From LC029 sp036676475 (lineage in GTDB: Bacteria; Bacillota; Bacilli; Aneurinibacillales; RAOX-1): a stretch of 9,239 nt of DNA. The DNA is taken from positions 1 through 9,239 of the forward strand of contig JAKFCU010000083.1 of NCBI GenBank assembly GCA_036676475.1, read 5' to 3'. Shown here one piece after another: positions 1 through 6,934 of this stretch; positions within the stretch are counted from its first letter, which is position 1; each line of letters starts with the position of its first letter. The position numbers and the translations under genes were made by a program. The notes beneath the pieces are model-generated. The model was not told the origin of the DNA and searched no databases. It worked only from the letters and a program-made list of their open reading frames with translations.

Positions 1-1055
1 GCTCCTAAGTAAAACCACATCGCATCAAACATGAACGCTGACAATGCCGCGATCGCTACCAATAGGTAACCCGCATGCGCGATACTCGAGTAAGCAAAAA
101 GTCGTTTCACATTGCGCTGACGTAACGCAATGACGTTCCCGATAATCATCGTCGCTCCTGCAAGCAACGCGATATAATCCTGCATCTTAATCAACATCGG
201 ATACGATGCCGTACTCGAACCAGATGGTGCCGCCCCGTATACAGACAAAAGAATACGAAGCAAAATCACGAATCCAGCTGTTTTGGATACAACGCTTAAA
301 AAAGCGGTAACTGGAGTTGGCGCTCCTTGATACACATCCGGCGCCCACATATGAAACGGTACCGATGCCAATTTAAACGATAAACCCACAAATACTAGTA
401 AAAAGGATAACCCAAGCAAGTAAATTTGCTGTGTATCAAAGTTCGCTGATAGCACACCTGTAATCTCGGTTAAGTTGGTTGATCCTGTTAATCCAAACAC
501 ATAGCTTAATCCAAACAGTGTGACAGCTGTTGAAATTCCGCCATTGATGACGTATTTCATGGCTGACTCATTGGATGGAAGATGCTTTTTACGAATACCC
601 GCTAAAATATAGGAAGAAAGCGATAAGAGTTCAAGTCCGACAAATAATGTGATTAAGTCTCCGCTCGACGACATGACCATCGCTCCGAGCAAGGCGGTTA
701 AAAACAAATAGTAGAACTCTCCCTTGTATTCTTTCATCTCTTCCTTTGGTTCATAGCTGATCGCGAGTAGCATAACAAGCGCTGCACCTATGAGCAGTAA
801 CAACTTGAATGCTTTTGCGTACGAATCTAAGCGAAACGTATCATATAAAATACTTGTTAATTCTAAATCTACCAATCCTAGTAAAGAGATAAACGCTGCA
901 ATAATGGCAGTGAATGCAATCCAGCCAAGAATTTTTCGATCTTGGTTTTTCGGCATGAACAAGTCCATGATCGAAAGGACTGTTGCTATACCAAGGATGA
1001 TGAACTCCGGTGTCATGATTGCCCATTGGTACGATAACATTTGTTCAAGATCCAT
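1..1055 (-). CDS. nuoN: NADH-quinone oxidoreductase subunit N, partial (3' end beyond window)
   Basis: Antiporter-like membrane subunit of complex I, one of three that move protons across the cytoplasmic membrane. Translating the minus strand from the ATG at 1055 gives 351 codons plus two bases, open to the left edge; family members are about 500 residues, so roughly 70% is present. Recognisable family landmarks are GLELLSLSSY (residues 140-149, with Glu142, the equivalent of the conserved membrane glutamate), FKLASVPFHMWAPDVYQGAP (227-246, with Lys228), Lys258 in the SKTAGF stretch, and KRLFAYSSIAHAGY (317-330). The start is chosen because an AGGAGGG site (1065-1071) lies 9 bases upstream. 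The ATG that overlaps the nuoM stop at 1062 runs into a stop after five codons. The start is 6 bases after the nuoM stop, so it is very likely co-transcribed and translationally linked. MrpD-type antiporter subunits are homologous, but the nuo context decides. Confidence 0.96.
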   Translation of the reverse strand, partial: MDLEQMLSYQWAIMTPEFIILGIATVLSIMDLFMPKNQDRKILGWIAFTAIIAAFISLLGLVDLELTSILYDTFRLDSYAKAFKLLLLIGAALVMLLAISYEPKEEMKEYKGEFYYLFLTALLGAMVMSSSGDLITLFVGLELLSLSSYILAGIRKKHLPSNESAMKYVINGGISTAVTLFGLSYVFGLTGSTNLTEITGVLSANFDTQQIYLLGLSFLLVFVGLSFKLASVPFHMWAPDVYQGAPTPVTAFLSVVSKTAGFVILLRILLSVYGAAPSGSSTASYPMLIKMQDYIALLAGATMIIGNVIALRQRNVKRLFAYSSIAHAGYLLVAIAALSAFMFDAMWFYLG

Positions 1056-1061
1056 CCTTCA

Positions 1062-2558
1062 TCACCCTCCTAACCCAAGCATGATAGTCTCAAGTGTGGC
1101 TTGTAGTGGCTCACTTAGTACACTTGGGTAAACACCAATCAATACAATTAACGCGACAAGAACGAGAACGGGCGCCCATTCAAAGGAACGAATATCGGAT
1201 ACCCCTGTGAATTCTCGTTGCGCTTTTCCAAACGTCATCCCTAACACCGCTCGCAGTAAGTACACAGCTGTTAAAATGATACCTAAGCAGCCGACTGCAG
1301 CGAGTACTGGCATGGCCTCAAATAATCCTAAAAAGGCCATGAACTCACTTACGAATCCACTCATTCCCGGTAGACCAAGTGAGGCCATTGCGCCAGCTAA
1401 TAAGAAACCAGCTGTAATTGGCATTCCCTTTGCCATTCCGCCAAGCTTTTGAATATGAGACGTATGGAAACGCTCATAAAAGATTCCTACCAAGAAGAAC
1501 AATAAGGCGGAGATCAACCCGTGAGAAACCACTTGGAAGATCGCTCCTTGAATTCCCGCTTCATTTAGTGCTCCCACTCCGATTAACACAATTCCCATAT
1601 GAGAAATCGAAGAGTAAGCAAGCACCATCTTGAAATCCTTTTGAATCAGTGCAAGGAAGGCACCATACAGCAGGTTCACAACACCGAGCGTGGCAAGCAA
1701 CCAAGCGATGGAAGTGAATTGTTCTGGAAAAATTCCCATCCCGAACCGAATTAACCCGTATGCTCCAATTTTCAAAAGAATTCCTGAGTGAAGCATAACG
1801 ATCGATGGTGGAGCTTGAACGTGAACGCGAAGCATCCATGTATGTAACGGAAAAATGGGTAGCTTTACACCAAACGCAATTAATAATGCTAGTAAAAGCC
1901 CCATTTTTACGGAGTCCGTAATCCGAGCATGGCCTGCATCCGCTGTAAGCAATTGCTGCAACACATCAATATTGGAGGTTCCTGTGCGAGCGAACAATAT
2001 CATAATGACAATCAGCAGGACTGCTGAACCAAGTCCGTTGTAAATCAGGAAGCTATACGCTGCTTTTTCTTTTTCATGATAACCCCATTTTCCGATTAAA
2101 AAGAACATCGGAATAAGTGTGATTTCAAAAAATAAGAAGAACAGAATGAGGTTCTCGGCAACGAATACTCCGAGCATCCCTACTTCAAGTAGAAGGAATA
2201 ACATGAAGTAACCCTTCCACTCTTTCTTAATATGAAACGAAGCAATGGCCGCTAACACGGAAAGAATGCTTGTTAAAACCACCATGATTAGTGAGAAACC
2301 ATCCATCCCCAACTCAAATGGAATTTCAAATACTCCTTCACTCATTCCAAAGTGAATCCAGTTCCATTTCAGATTGTACTCAAACAGCTCTGTTCCATTT
2401 TTAAACTGAGAGAAGACTGCCAATGAAAGAACCATTGCTGGCAAAGTCGCAAGAATCCCAACCAGCTTAATGGAGCTCTCCTGCATTTTTGGTATAAATG
2501 ATAAAACGAGAATCCCAAGTAACGGGGAAAACACGATGAGTGCTAACATCAAATTCAT
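1062..2558 (-). CDS. nuoM: NADH-quinone oxidoreductase subunit M
   Basis: Antiporter-like, multi-helix membrane subunit of complex I, 498 residues, a normal length for NuoM. Family landmarks visible are FLFFEITLIPMFFLIGKWG (141-159) with membrane Glu145, FGVKLPIFPLHTW (229-241) with Lys232, and SGILLKIGAYGLIRFG (258-273) with Lys263. The downstream half has KMVLAYSSISHMG and a GLPGMSGFVSEFMAF loop, typical of the family. The ATG at 2558 overlaps the nuoL stop as ATGA and is preceded by a G-rich ribosome site (AGGGGGG) inside the end of nuoL. One oddity is that the residues after HTW read MLRVHVQAPP, where many NuoM and NuoL proteins have LPDAH; the reading frame is intact on both sides. MrpD is the main alternative by homology, but the gene order nuoL-M-N excludes it. 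Confidence 0.97.
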   Translation of the reverse strand: MNLMLALIVFSPLLGILVLSFIPKMQESSIKLVGILATLPAMVLSLAVFSQFKNGTELFEYNLKWNWIHFGMSEGVFEIPFELGMDGFSLIMVVLTSILSVLAAIASFHIKKEWKGYFMLFLLLEVGMLGVFVAENLILFFLFFEITLIPMFFLIGKWGYHEKEKAAYSFLIYNGLGSAVLLIVIMILFARTGTSNIDVLQQLLTADAGHARITDSVKMGLLLALLIAFGVKLPIFPLHTWMLRVHVQAPPSIVMLHSGILLKIGAYGLIRFGMGIFPEQFTSIAWLLATLGVVNLLYGAFLALIQKDFKMVLAYSSISHMGIVLIGVGALNEAGIQGAIFQVVSHGLISALLFFLVGIFYERFHTSHIQKLGGMAKGMPITAGFLLAGAMASLGLPGMSGFVSEFMAFLGLFEAMPVLAAVGCLGIILTAVYLLRAVLGMTFGKAQREFTGVSDIRSFEWAPVLVLVALIVLIGVYPSVLSEPLQATLETIMLGLGG

Positions 2559-4420
2559 CCGAAGTACCCCCCTGTTACAGCAAAAATCACAAATAATACA
2601 GCTAAGCCAACGAAGGCAACGGTTCCGTACATTTGAACCTGACCGTTATGCACGCGTGAACCTGTTTTTCCAAAGGTTTGAACAAACTGGGTAACGAGGT
2701 TAACGATTCCTTCCACAATAAACACTTCAATATAGCGGAGGAACAAACTAAAGAACTTTGTAAGGTTTACAATCGTTAACTCGTAAAACTCATCAATAAA
2801 GTACTTATTGTATAAAACACTGTATGTTACTGGTGCACGACTAGATAACCAATCGCGTGACAGAGACTTTTTCCCATACATGAGATAAGCAAGGAAAATC
2901 CCCGCAAGTGACACAAGTGTTGCCACAATCATGATCCATGCTGGACCTTCGACGTGACCATGGCCAAGCGCTTCATTGCCTTCCACTAACCAATCGCCTA
3001 AAAATGTCCCAAACCAAGGTGTGTTCACATATCCAGCAACAACGGCAAGAACGCCGAGCACAACCATAGGAAGTGTCATCACAGCCGGAGACTCGTGAAC
3101 CTGTTTGATTTCTTTTCTAGCCTCACCCGTAAAGACGAGGAAGAATAAACGGAACATATAAAAGGCAGTAAAGAAAGCAGCGATCACAGCTAACCAAAAT
3201 AATGCCGTGTTTCCATGAGCCCAAGCTGAAATTAAGATTTCATCTTTACTAAAGAACCCTGAGAATAATGGAACTCCACTAATCGCCAATGTCCCAACTA
3301 AAAATAACGGGCCAGTGACGCGAAGCTTTTTCCATAAGCCACCCATCTCTTCAATGTTTTGCGTATGAACCGCATGGATGACACTACCTGCTGCTAAGAA
3401 CAGCAACGCTTTGAAAAACGCGTGTGTCATAAGGTGGAACACCCCTGCCACATATCCAGCCGACCCTAGAGCTAACATCATATATCCAAGCTGAGATACC
3501 GTAGAGTAAGCAAGGACCCTTTTGATATCGGTTTGAACTAAGCCAATGCTAGCAGCAAAAATTGCGGTAATCGCCCCAACTACAGCAACGGTCATTAAGG
3601 CGGTTTCACTCGCAGTGAAAAGCGGGAACATGGCTGCTACTAGGTATACCCCTGCAGCAACCATCGTTGCCGCGTGGATTAATGCCGACACAGGCGTCGG
3701 ACCTTCCATCGCATCCGGTAACCAGGTGTGAAGCGGGAATTGACCTGATTTCCCAACGGCCCCAATGAAAATAAGGATCGCCGTTAATGTGATCATGCCT
3801 GCAGAAATCGAGCCTGCCTCTACTGCAGCAAAAATCTCATCATATTCAAAGCTTCCTACCTGCCAGAATAATAGAATCATCCCGATAAAAAGGCCAACAT
3901 CCCCAATACGGGTCATGATAAAAGCTTTTTTTGCAGCCTTTTTGGCGTCTTCCTTATAAAAGTAGAAACCGATTAATAGGAAGGAGCCAACCCCGACTAA
4001 TTCCCAGAAAATATACGTTTGTAAGAGGTTGGGCGATAAAACTAAACCAAGCATTGCAAACGTAAATAATCCTAAATACGCATAAAACACATGAAAGCGT
4101 TCATCGTCGTGCATATATCCCTTTGAATACGTATGTACAAGCAAACTAACGAGAGATACGATCACGAGCATTAGCGCATTTAACTGGTTTACTTCAAAAC
4201 CCGCTGTTAGTTGAACATCTCCGATCGAAAGCCATGTGCCCTCTGCTTTATAGGTCGGTTGTGTGAACCGCTCAAATAAGACGATGAGCGAATAAACAAA
4301 CGACACACCCACTAGCAGGATACCGACATAGGCGCTGTTTTCCTTTAGCTTTTTTCCGAACAGAAGAAGGAACAAAAATGATAGTAGCGGGAAAAGCGGT
4401 ATGATCCATGCATTTTCCAT
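2555..4420 (-). CDS. nuoL: NADH-quinone oxidoreductase subunit L
   Basis: Distal proton-pumping subunit of complex I, with an extended C-terminus expected to form the lateral helix along the membrane arm. 621 residues from the ATG at 4420, a normal length for NuoL. Family landmarks are IFWELVGVGSFLLIGFYF (137-154) with Glu140, the block GKSGQFPLHTWLPDAMEGPT (223-242) with Lys224, THAFFKALLFL (332-342) with Lys337, and GFFSKDEIL (388-396) with Lys392. These match the Glu/Lys series of E. coli NuoL. The start is uncertain: reading from 4429 gives GTG-ATA-TTG-ATG, and the AAAAGGGG site (4433-4440) is 3 bases from the GTG, 9 from the TTG at 4423 and 12 from the ATG. TTG at 4423 would add one residue and is a real alternative. 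It overlaps nuoM by 4 bases. Confidence 0.97.
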   Translation of the reverse strand: MENAWIIPLFPLLSFLFLLLFGKKLKENSAYVGILLVGVSFVYSLIVLFERFTQPTYKAEGTWLSIGDVQLTAGFEVNQLNALMLVIVSLVSLLVHTYSKGYMHDDERFHVFYAYLGLFTFAMLGLVLSPNLLQTYIFWELVGVGSFLLIGFYFYKEDAKKAAKKAFIMTRIGDVGLFIGMILLFWQVGSFEYDEIFAAVEAGSISAGMITLTAILIFIGAVGKSGQFPLHTWLPDAMEGPTPVSALIHAATMVAAGVYLVAAMFPLFTASETALMTVAVVGAITAIFAASIGLVQTDIKRVLAYSTVSQLGYMMLALGSAGYVAGVFHLMTHAFFKALLFLAAGSVIHAVHTQNIEEMGGLWKKLRVTGPLFLVGTLAISGVPLFSGFFSKDEILISAWAHGNTALFWLAVIAAFFTAFYMFRLFFLVFTGEARKEIKQVHESPAVMTLPMVVLGVLAVVAGYVNTPWFGTFLGDWLVEGNEALGHGHVEGPAWIMIVATLVSLAGIFLAYLMYGKKSLSRDWLSSRAPVTYSVLYNKYFIDEFYELTIVNLTKFFSLFLRYIEVFIVEGIVNLVTQFVQTFGKTGSRVHNGQVQMYGTVAFVGLAVLFVIFAVTGGYFG

Positions 4421-4443
4421 CAATATCACAATCCCCTTTTTAG

Positions 4444-4474
4444 AACGCGCACCGGTTTTGTTATGTTGCGCGTT
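4444..4474. repeat. Inverted repeat between nuoK and nuoL
   Basis: Arms AACGCGC (4444-4450) and GCGCGTT (4468-4474) are perfect 7-bp complements separated by 17 bases. The element sits in the roughly 90-bp nuoK-nuoL gap, just upstream of the nuoL ribosome site. No T-run follows the stem in the direction of transcription, so an intrinsic terminator is unlikely. In the transcript it could form a hairpin acting in mRNA processing or stability, but that is inference, and a 7-bp stem with a 17-base loop is modest evidence. Confidence 0.5.
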
Positions 4475-4512
4475 TGATTGAGGCCCGCTGTAAATAAGCG
4501 AGTCATATTTTT

Positions 4513-4827
4513 CTAATGCTTTAATGTGTTCATTTCATCAATATTAACTGATTTCCGGTTACGGTAAAGTGCAATTAAAATCGCCAACCCAACGGCTGCC
4601 TCCGCTGCTGCCACAGCGATCGAAAATAATGCAAACACTTGACCCGTAATCCCTGGATTCGCTCCGTACTTACTAAAGGCAACAAGATTAATATTGACTG
4701 CGTTTAGCATCAATTCAATTGAAATTAATACGATAACCGTATTGCGCTTCGTTAATGCCCCGTACAATCCGATACAAAACAGGATTAACGCAAGCGTGAG
4801 GTAGGCTGAAACGGGAACTGAGCTCAT
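4513..4827 (-). CDS. nuoK: NADH-quinone oxidoreductase subunit K
   Basis: Small membrane subunit of complex I, 104 residues with three hydrophobic helices, close to the usual length of about 100. Helix 2 contains VLISIELMLNAVNINLVAFS with Glu38, and helix 3 contains AVAAAEAAVGLAILIALYRN with Glu76. These correspond to the two buried glutamates (Glu36 and Glu72 in E. coli NuoK) needed for proton movement. The ATG at 4827 overlaps the nuoJ stop as ATGA and is preceded by AAGGAGG, a strong ribosome site inside the end of nuoJ. MrpC is the homologous antiporter subunit, but neighbours on both sides are nuo genes. The short C-terminal tail after residue 90 is charged. Confidence 0.97.
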   Translation of the reverse strand: MSSVPVSAYLTLALILFCIGLYGALTKRNTVIVLISIELMLNAVNINLVAFSKYGANPGITGQVFALFSIAVAAAEAAVGLAILIALYRNRKSVNIDEMNTLKH

Positions 4828-5345
4828 TCCTTATTCGCCTCCTTTTCATCATCTTTTTTCGCTAACACAATCGCTCCGATCAAAGCAACTAACAAGATGA
4901 CAGATGTGATTTCAAATGGAATGACAAACTTTGAGTAAAGCGCCACACCAATTTGCTCGGTATTATTTTCATGAAGAGTGTTTGGTACAGAAGCCAAATC
5001 TAAATCATACACTCCGATATACATCACAACCGCAAAACCGAGGACACCGATAAAGAGGAGAGTCTTTCGAATCCAGCCTTCCTCTGGTTCGCTCGTATCA
5101 TTATGACGGGTAAGCATAATCCCAAATAGCATAATGATGGTAATGGCGCCTGAGTAGATTAAAATTTGAACCGCTGCGACAAATTCAGCAGAGAGCATCA
5201 CGTAAATTCCCGCAATGCTCACAAAGGTGAACACAAGAGCTACGATCATATGAACAACCTTCGTCAAATTCAATAACAGAACGCCGCCAATGACCGCAAC
5301 GAGCGCTAGTGACATAAATGCGATTAATTCACCCGTAACTGTCAT
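4824..5345 (-). CDS. nuoJ: NADH-quinone oxidoreductase subunit J
   Basis: Membrane subunit of complex I that packs between NuoK and NuoH, 173 residues, within the family range. The most conserved stretch, AEFVAAVQILIYSGAITII (53-71), is the third transmembrane helix, where the family's pi-bulge lies; Tyr64 is the conserved tyrosine. Hydrophobic helices occur at about 8-27, 31-51, 55-78, 95-112 and 146-163, giving the expected five. The region between the last two helices (about 113-143) is polar and poorly conserved. The C-terminus is highly charged (KKDDEKEANKE). The start ATG at 5345 overlaps the nuoI stop as ATGA and has a GGAAGGTGA ribosome site. It overlaps nuoK by 4 bases, so I, J and K are probably translationally coupled. 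Confidence 0.96.
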   Translation of the reverse strand: MTVTGELIAFMSLALVAVIGGVLLLNLTKVVHMIVALVFTFVSIAGIYVMLSAEFVAAVQILIYSGAITIIMLFGIMLTRHNDTSEPEEGWIRKTLLFIGVLGFAVVMYIGVYDLDLASVPNTLHENNTEQIGVALYSKFVIPFEITSVILLVALIGAIVLAKKDDEKEANKE

Positions 5346-5761
5346 GCTTTATTCACCTTCCGAATATTTTCATCGTTCTCATCTAACCATTCTAGGTTTT
5401 TAAAAAGCTCATCCCGGCTATATTCCGCGAGCTCAAAATTATTTGTCATAATGATGGCCTCTGTCGGACATACCTCCGTACAAAGATCACATAGGATACA
5501 AATTTCAAAGTTGATATCATACGTATCAATAATTTTCCCTTTTTTCGTAGGGTCAGGGTGTTTTTTCCCGGTCAATTGAATGCAATCGGTTGGACAAATG
5601 GCTGCACACTGATTACAGACGATACATTTTTCGGGGTAAAACTTCTGTATCCCACGGAACCGGTCCGGAAGTGGCAGCGGCTCATTTGGATAATCATAGG
5701 TTACTTTTTCCCTTGCTAGGTTCTTGAGTGTATAGGCTAACCCTTTTGCTAATCCAAGCAC
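5342..5761 (-). CDS. nuoI: NADH-quinone oxidoreductase subunit I (two [4Fe-4S] ferredoxin-type protein)
   Basis: Peripheral-arm subunit that carries clusters N6a and N6b and passes electrons towards cluster N2 in NuoB. 139 residues with two complete CxxCxxCxxxCP motifs: Cys46, 49, 52 and 56, and Cys88, 91, 94 and 98. All eight ligands are present; an extra Cys60 follows the first motif. The N-terminal 45 residues include the basic and proline-rich segment YPNEPLPLPDRFRG that precedes the first cluster in the family. The start is GTG at 5761, supported by a GAGGGTGA site (5768-5775) 6 bases upstream. The gene follows nuoH after 159 bp holding a palindrome, and its stop overlaps the nuoJ start. 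The acidic C-terminal tail (residues 109-139) lacks cysteines and is typical of short bacterial NuoI. Confidence 0.97.
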   Translation of the reverse strand: MLGLAKGLAYTLKNLAREKVTYDYPNEPLPLPDRFRGIQKFYPEKCIVCNQCAAICPTDCIQLTGKKHPDPTKKGKIIDTYDINFEICILCDLCTEVCPTEAIIMTNNFELAEYSRDELFKNLEWLDENDENIRKVNKA

Positions 5762-5767
5762 GTTGAC

Positions 5768-5775
5768 TCACCCTC
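5768..5775 (-). promoter_or_regulatory. Ribosome binding site for nuoI (GTG start)
   Basis: GAGGGTGA on the minus strand, 6 bases before the GTG at 5761. It decides the non-ATG start of nuoI, for which no in-frame ATG occurs before the first iron-sulfur motif. It lies just outside the nuoH-nuoI palindrome, so a folded transcript could leave it accessible. Confidence 0.7.
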
Positions 5776-5785
5776 TCTAGTTTGC

Positions 5786-5913
5786 CTCTGTTAAAATAGG
5801 TGTTGATTTCCGTTCCGGGTGCTTGCTTTCCGGGGGGCGTTCGGTGAGCCCCCAGGAGTCAAGCACCCTCCACTCCAATCAACAAGTGTAAAATACACAA
5901 TAATCTAACAGAG
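5786..5913. repeat. Nested palindromic intergenic element between nuoH and nuoI
   Basis: Four sets of complementary arms nest around one centre: CTCTGTTA (5786-5793) with TAACAGAG (5906-5913), TGTTGATT (5801-5808) with AATCAACA (5877-5884), GGGTGCTTG (5817-5825) with CAAGCACCC (5860-5868), and GGGGGC (5833-5838) with GCCCCC (5848-5853). The central loop is 5839-5847. A small side hairpin, GTGTA-AAA-TACAC, occupies 5886-5898. The core resembles, from memory, a dispersed palindromic repeat common in intergenic regions of Bacillaceae (segments such as TTTCCGTTCCGGG and CTCCAATCAACA). No T-run follows on the minus strand, so it is not a plain terminator. It is probably a non-coding REP- or MITE-like element transcribed as a hairpin within the operon message. 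Confidence 0.8.
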
Positions 5914-5920
5914 ATTTATT

Positions 5921-6934
5921 TTAAAAAAGCTTCAACAATTCTTTTACAAGTGCAGTTAAGAAAATATTCGCTAATGCTACTGGTAATAGTACCTTCCATC
6001 CGAATTCCATTAGTTGGTCTGCTCTTAGGCGTGGGAAGGTGACTCGGATCCAGACTAGGAAGAAGATGACGACGCTGAATTTTAGGGCGAACCATACGGC
6101 TCCTGGAATGAATCCTAGGAAGTCGAACGGCGGTAGCCATCCTCCTAAAAATAATACGGTTGTTAGTGATGCCATTGCGAATAGATATACATATTCAGCG
6201 AGCATGAAAAATGCCCAACGGAAGCCTGAATACTCGACGTGGAATCCGGCTACTAGTTCGGACTCTGCTTCTGGCAAGTCAAATGGTGTACGGTTTAACT
6301 CAGCAACGGAAGCGATGATAAACACTAGAAACGCAATCGGTTGCCAAATAATGAACCATCCTTGCTCATCCTGGGCGGCTACGATATCGTTCAAATTCAA
6401 GCTGCCTGCAAAAAGGATGACCCCGATCACCGACATAACAAGTGGAATTTCGTAGGAAATCATTTGGGCAGCCGCACGCATACCACCAAGTAGTGCGTAT
6501 TTATTATTCGATGCCCATCCACCTGTTACCACTCCTACAGTTGTTAAACCTGAAATAGCGATATAGTATAGTAGTCCGACACCAATGTCAGCAAACTGCA
6601 GGTGATCAGTTAAAGGAATCGTTGCCAGTACCATAAATGCAGGTGCAAACGCGATAACAGGAGCAAGGATAAAGAGCGGGCGGTCTGCTAGCTTCGGTAT
6701 CGTATCTTCTTTTAATAGAAGCTTTAATACGTCAGCTACCGTTTGTAAAAGGCCCCAGCGTCCTCCAACCTGATTCGGTCCGTGACGTAGCTGCATGAAA
6801 CCCATGACTTTTCTTTCTGCTAAAATTGCATACGTAACAAATCCTAAAACCACTAATAATAGAACCGTTGCTAGTAAAAAGAAAATCCCAAAGTTTAAGA
6901 GTCCTGGTTGTGATTGCAGCAGTTCCTCTACCAT
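5921..6934 (-). CDS. nuoH: NADH-quinone oxidoreductase subunit H
   Basis: Membrane subunit that forms the quinone chamber and joins the peripheral and membrane arms. 337 residues, a normal length. Landmarks are the loop LRHGPNQVGGRWGLLQTVAD (49-68), the segment GGWASNNKYALLGGMRAAAQ (138-157), the charged loop AELNRTPFDLPEAESELVAG (211-230) continuing into FHVEYSGFRWAFFMLAEY, and WIRVTFPRLRADQLMEFGWK (295-314). All of the strongly conserved acidic and basic loop residues I can recall for the family are present. The ATG at 6934 shares its A with the nuoD stop (TAATG) and is preceded by GGGGAGGTT inside nuoD, so translation is probably coupled. The gene follows nuoD directly, without nuoE, nuoF or nuoG. 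It ends in TAA at 5921, followed by the palindromic element. Confidence 0.98.
   Translation of the reverse strand: MVEELLQSQPGLLNFGIFFLLATVLLLVVLGFVTYAILAERKVMGFMQLRHGPNQVGGRWGLLQTVADVLKLLLKEDTIPKLADRPLFILAPVIAFAPAFMVLATIPLTDHLQFADIGVGLLYYIAISGLTTVGVVTGGWASNNKYALLGGMRAAAQMISYEIPLVMSVIGVILFAGSLNLNDIVAAQDEQGWFIIWQPIAFLVFIIASVAELNRTPFDLPEAESELVAGFHVEYSGFRWAFFMLAEYVYLFAMASLTTVLFLGGWLPPFDFLGFIPGAVWFALKFSVVIFFLVWIRVTFPRLRADQLMEFGWKVLLPVALANIFLTALVKELLKLF

Noticed and set aside
790..1131. Plus-strand open frame of 113 codons
   Set aside because: It lies opposite the well-supported nuoN 5' end and nuoM 3' end and shows no recognisable family features.
1790..1850. Frameshift in nuoM at the altered LPDAH position
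   Set aside because: Length and frame are preserved on both sides, and the alternative frames do not restore the family motif without two unrelated multi-base indels.
1..4420. Mrp-type Na+/H+ antiporter operon instead of nuoL/M/N
   Set aside because: MrpA/D proteins are homologous, but the flanking nuoC-D-H-I-J-K order, the subunit lengths and the lack of mrpB/E/F/G settle the call as complex I.
5817..5868. Intrinsic transcription terminator at the GC-rich stem
   Set aside because: In the direction of nuo transcription the stem is followed by mixed sequence, not a T-run, and the downstream genes belong to the same complex.
5870..5920. Internal promoter for nuoI upstream of the palindrome
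   Set aside because: The A/T-rich stretch offers TATTTT-like hexamers but no well-spaced -35 partner; chance matches are expected in such sequence.
6039..6455. Plus-strand open frame of 138 codons opposite nuoH
   Set aside because: nuoH on the other strand has continuous conserved motifs here; the plus frame resembles no family I recognise.
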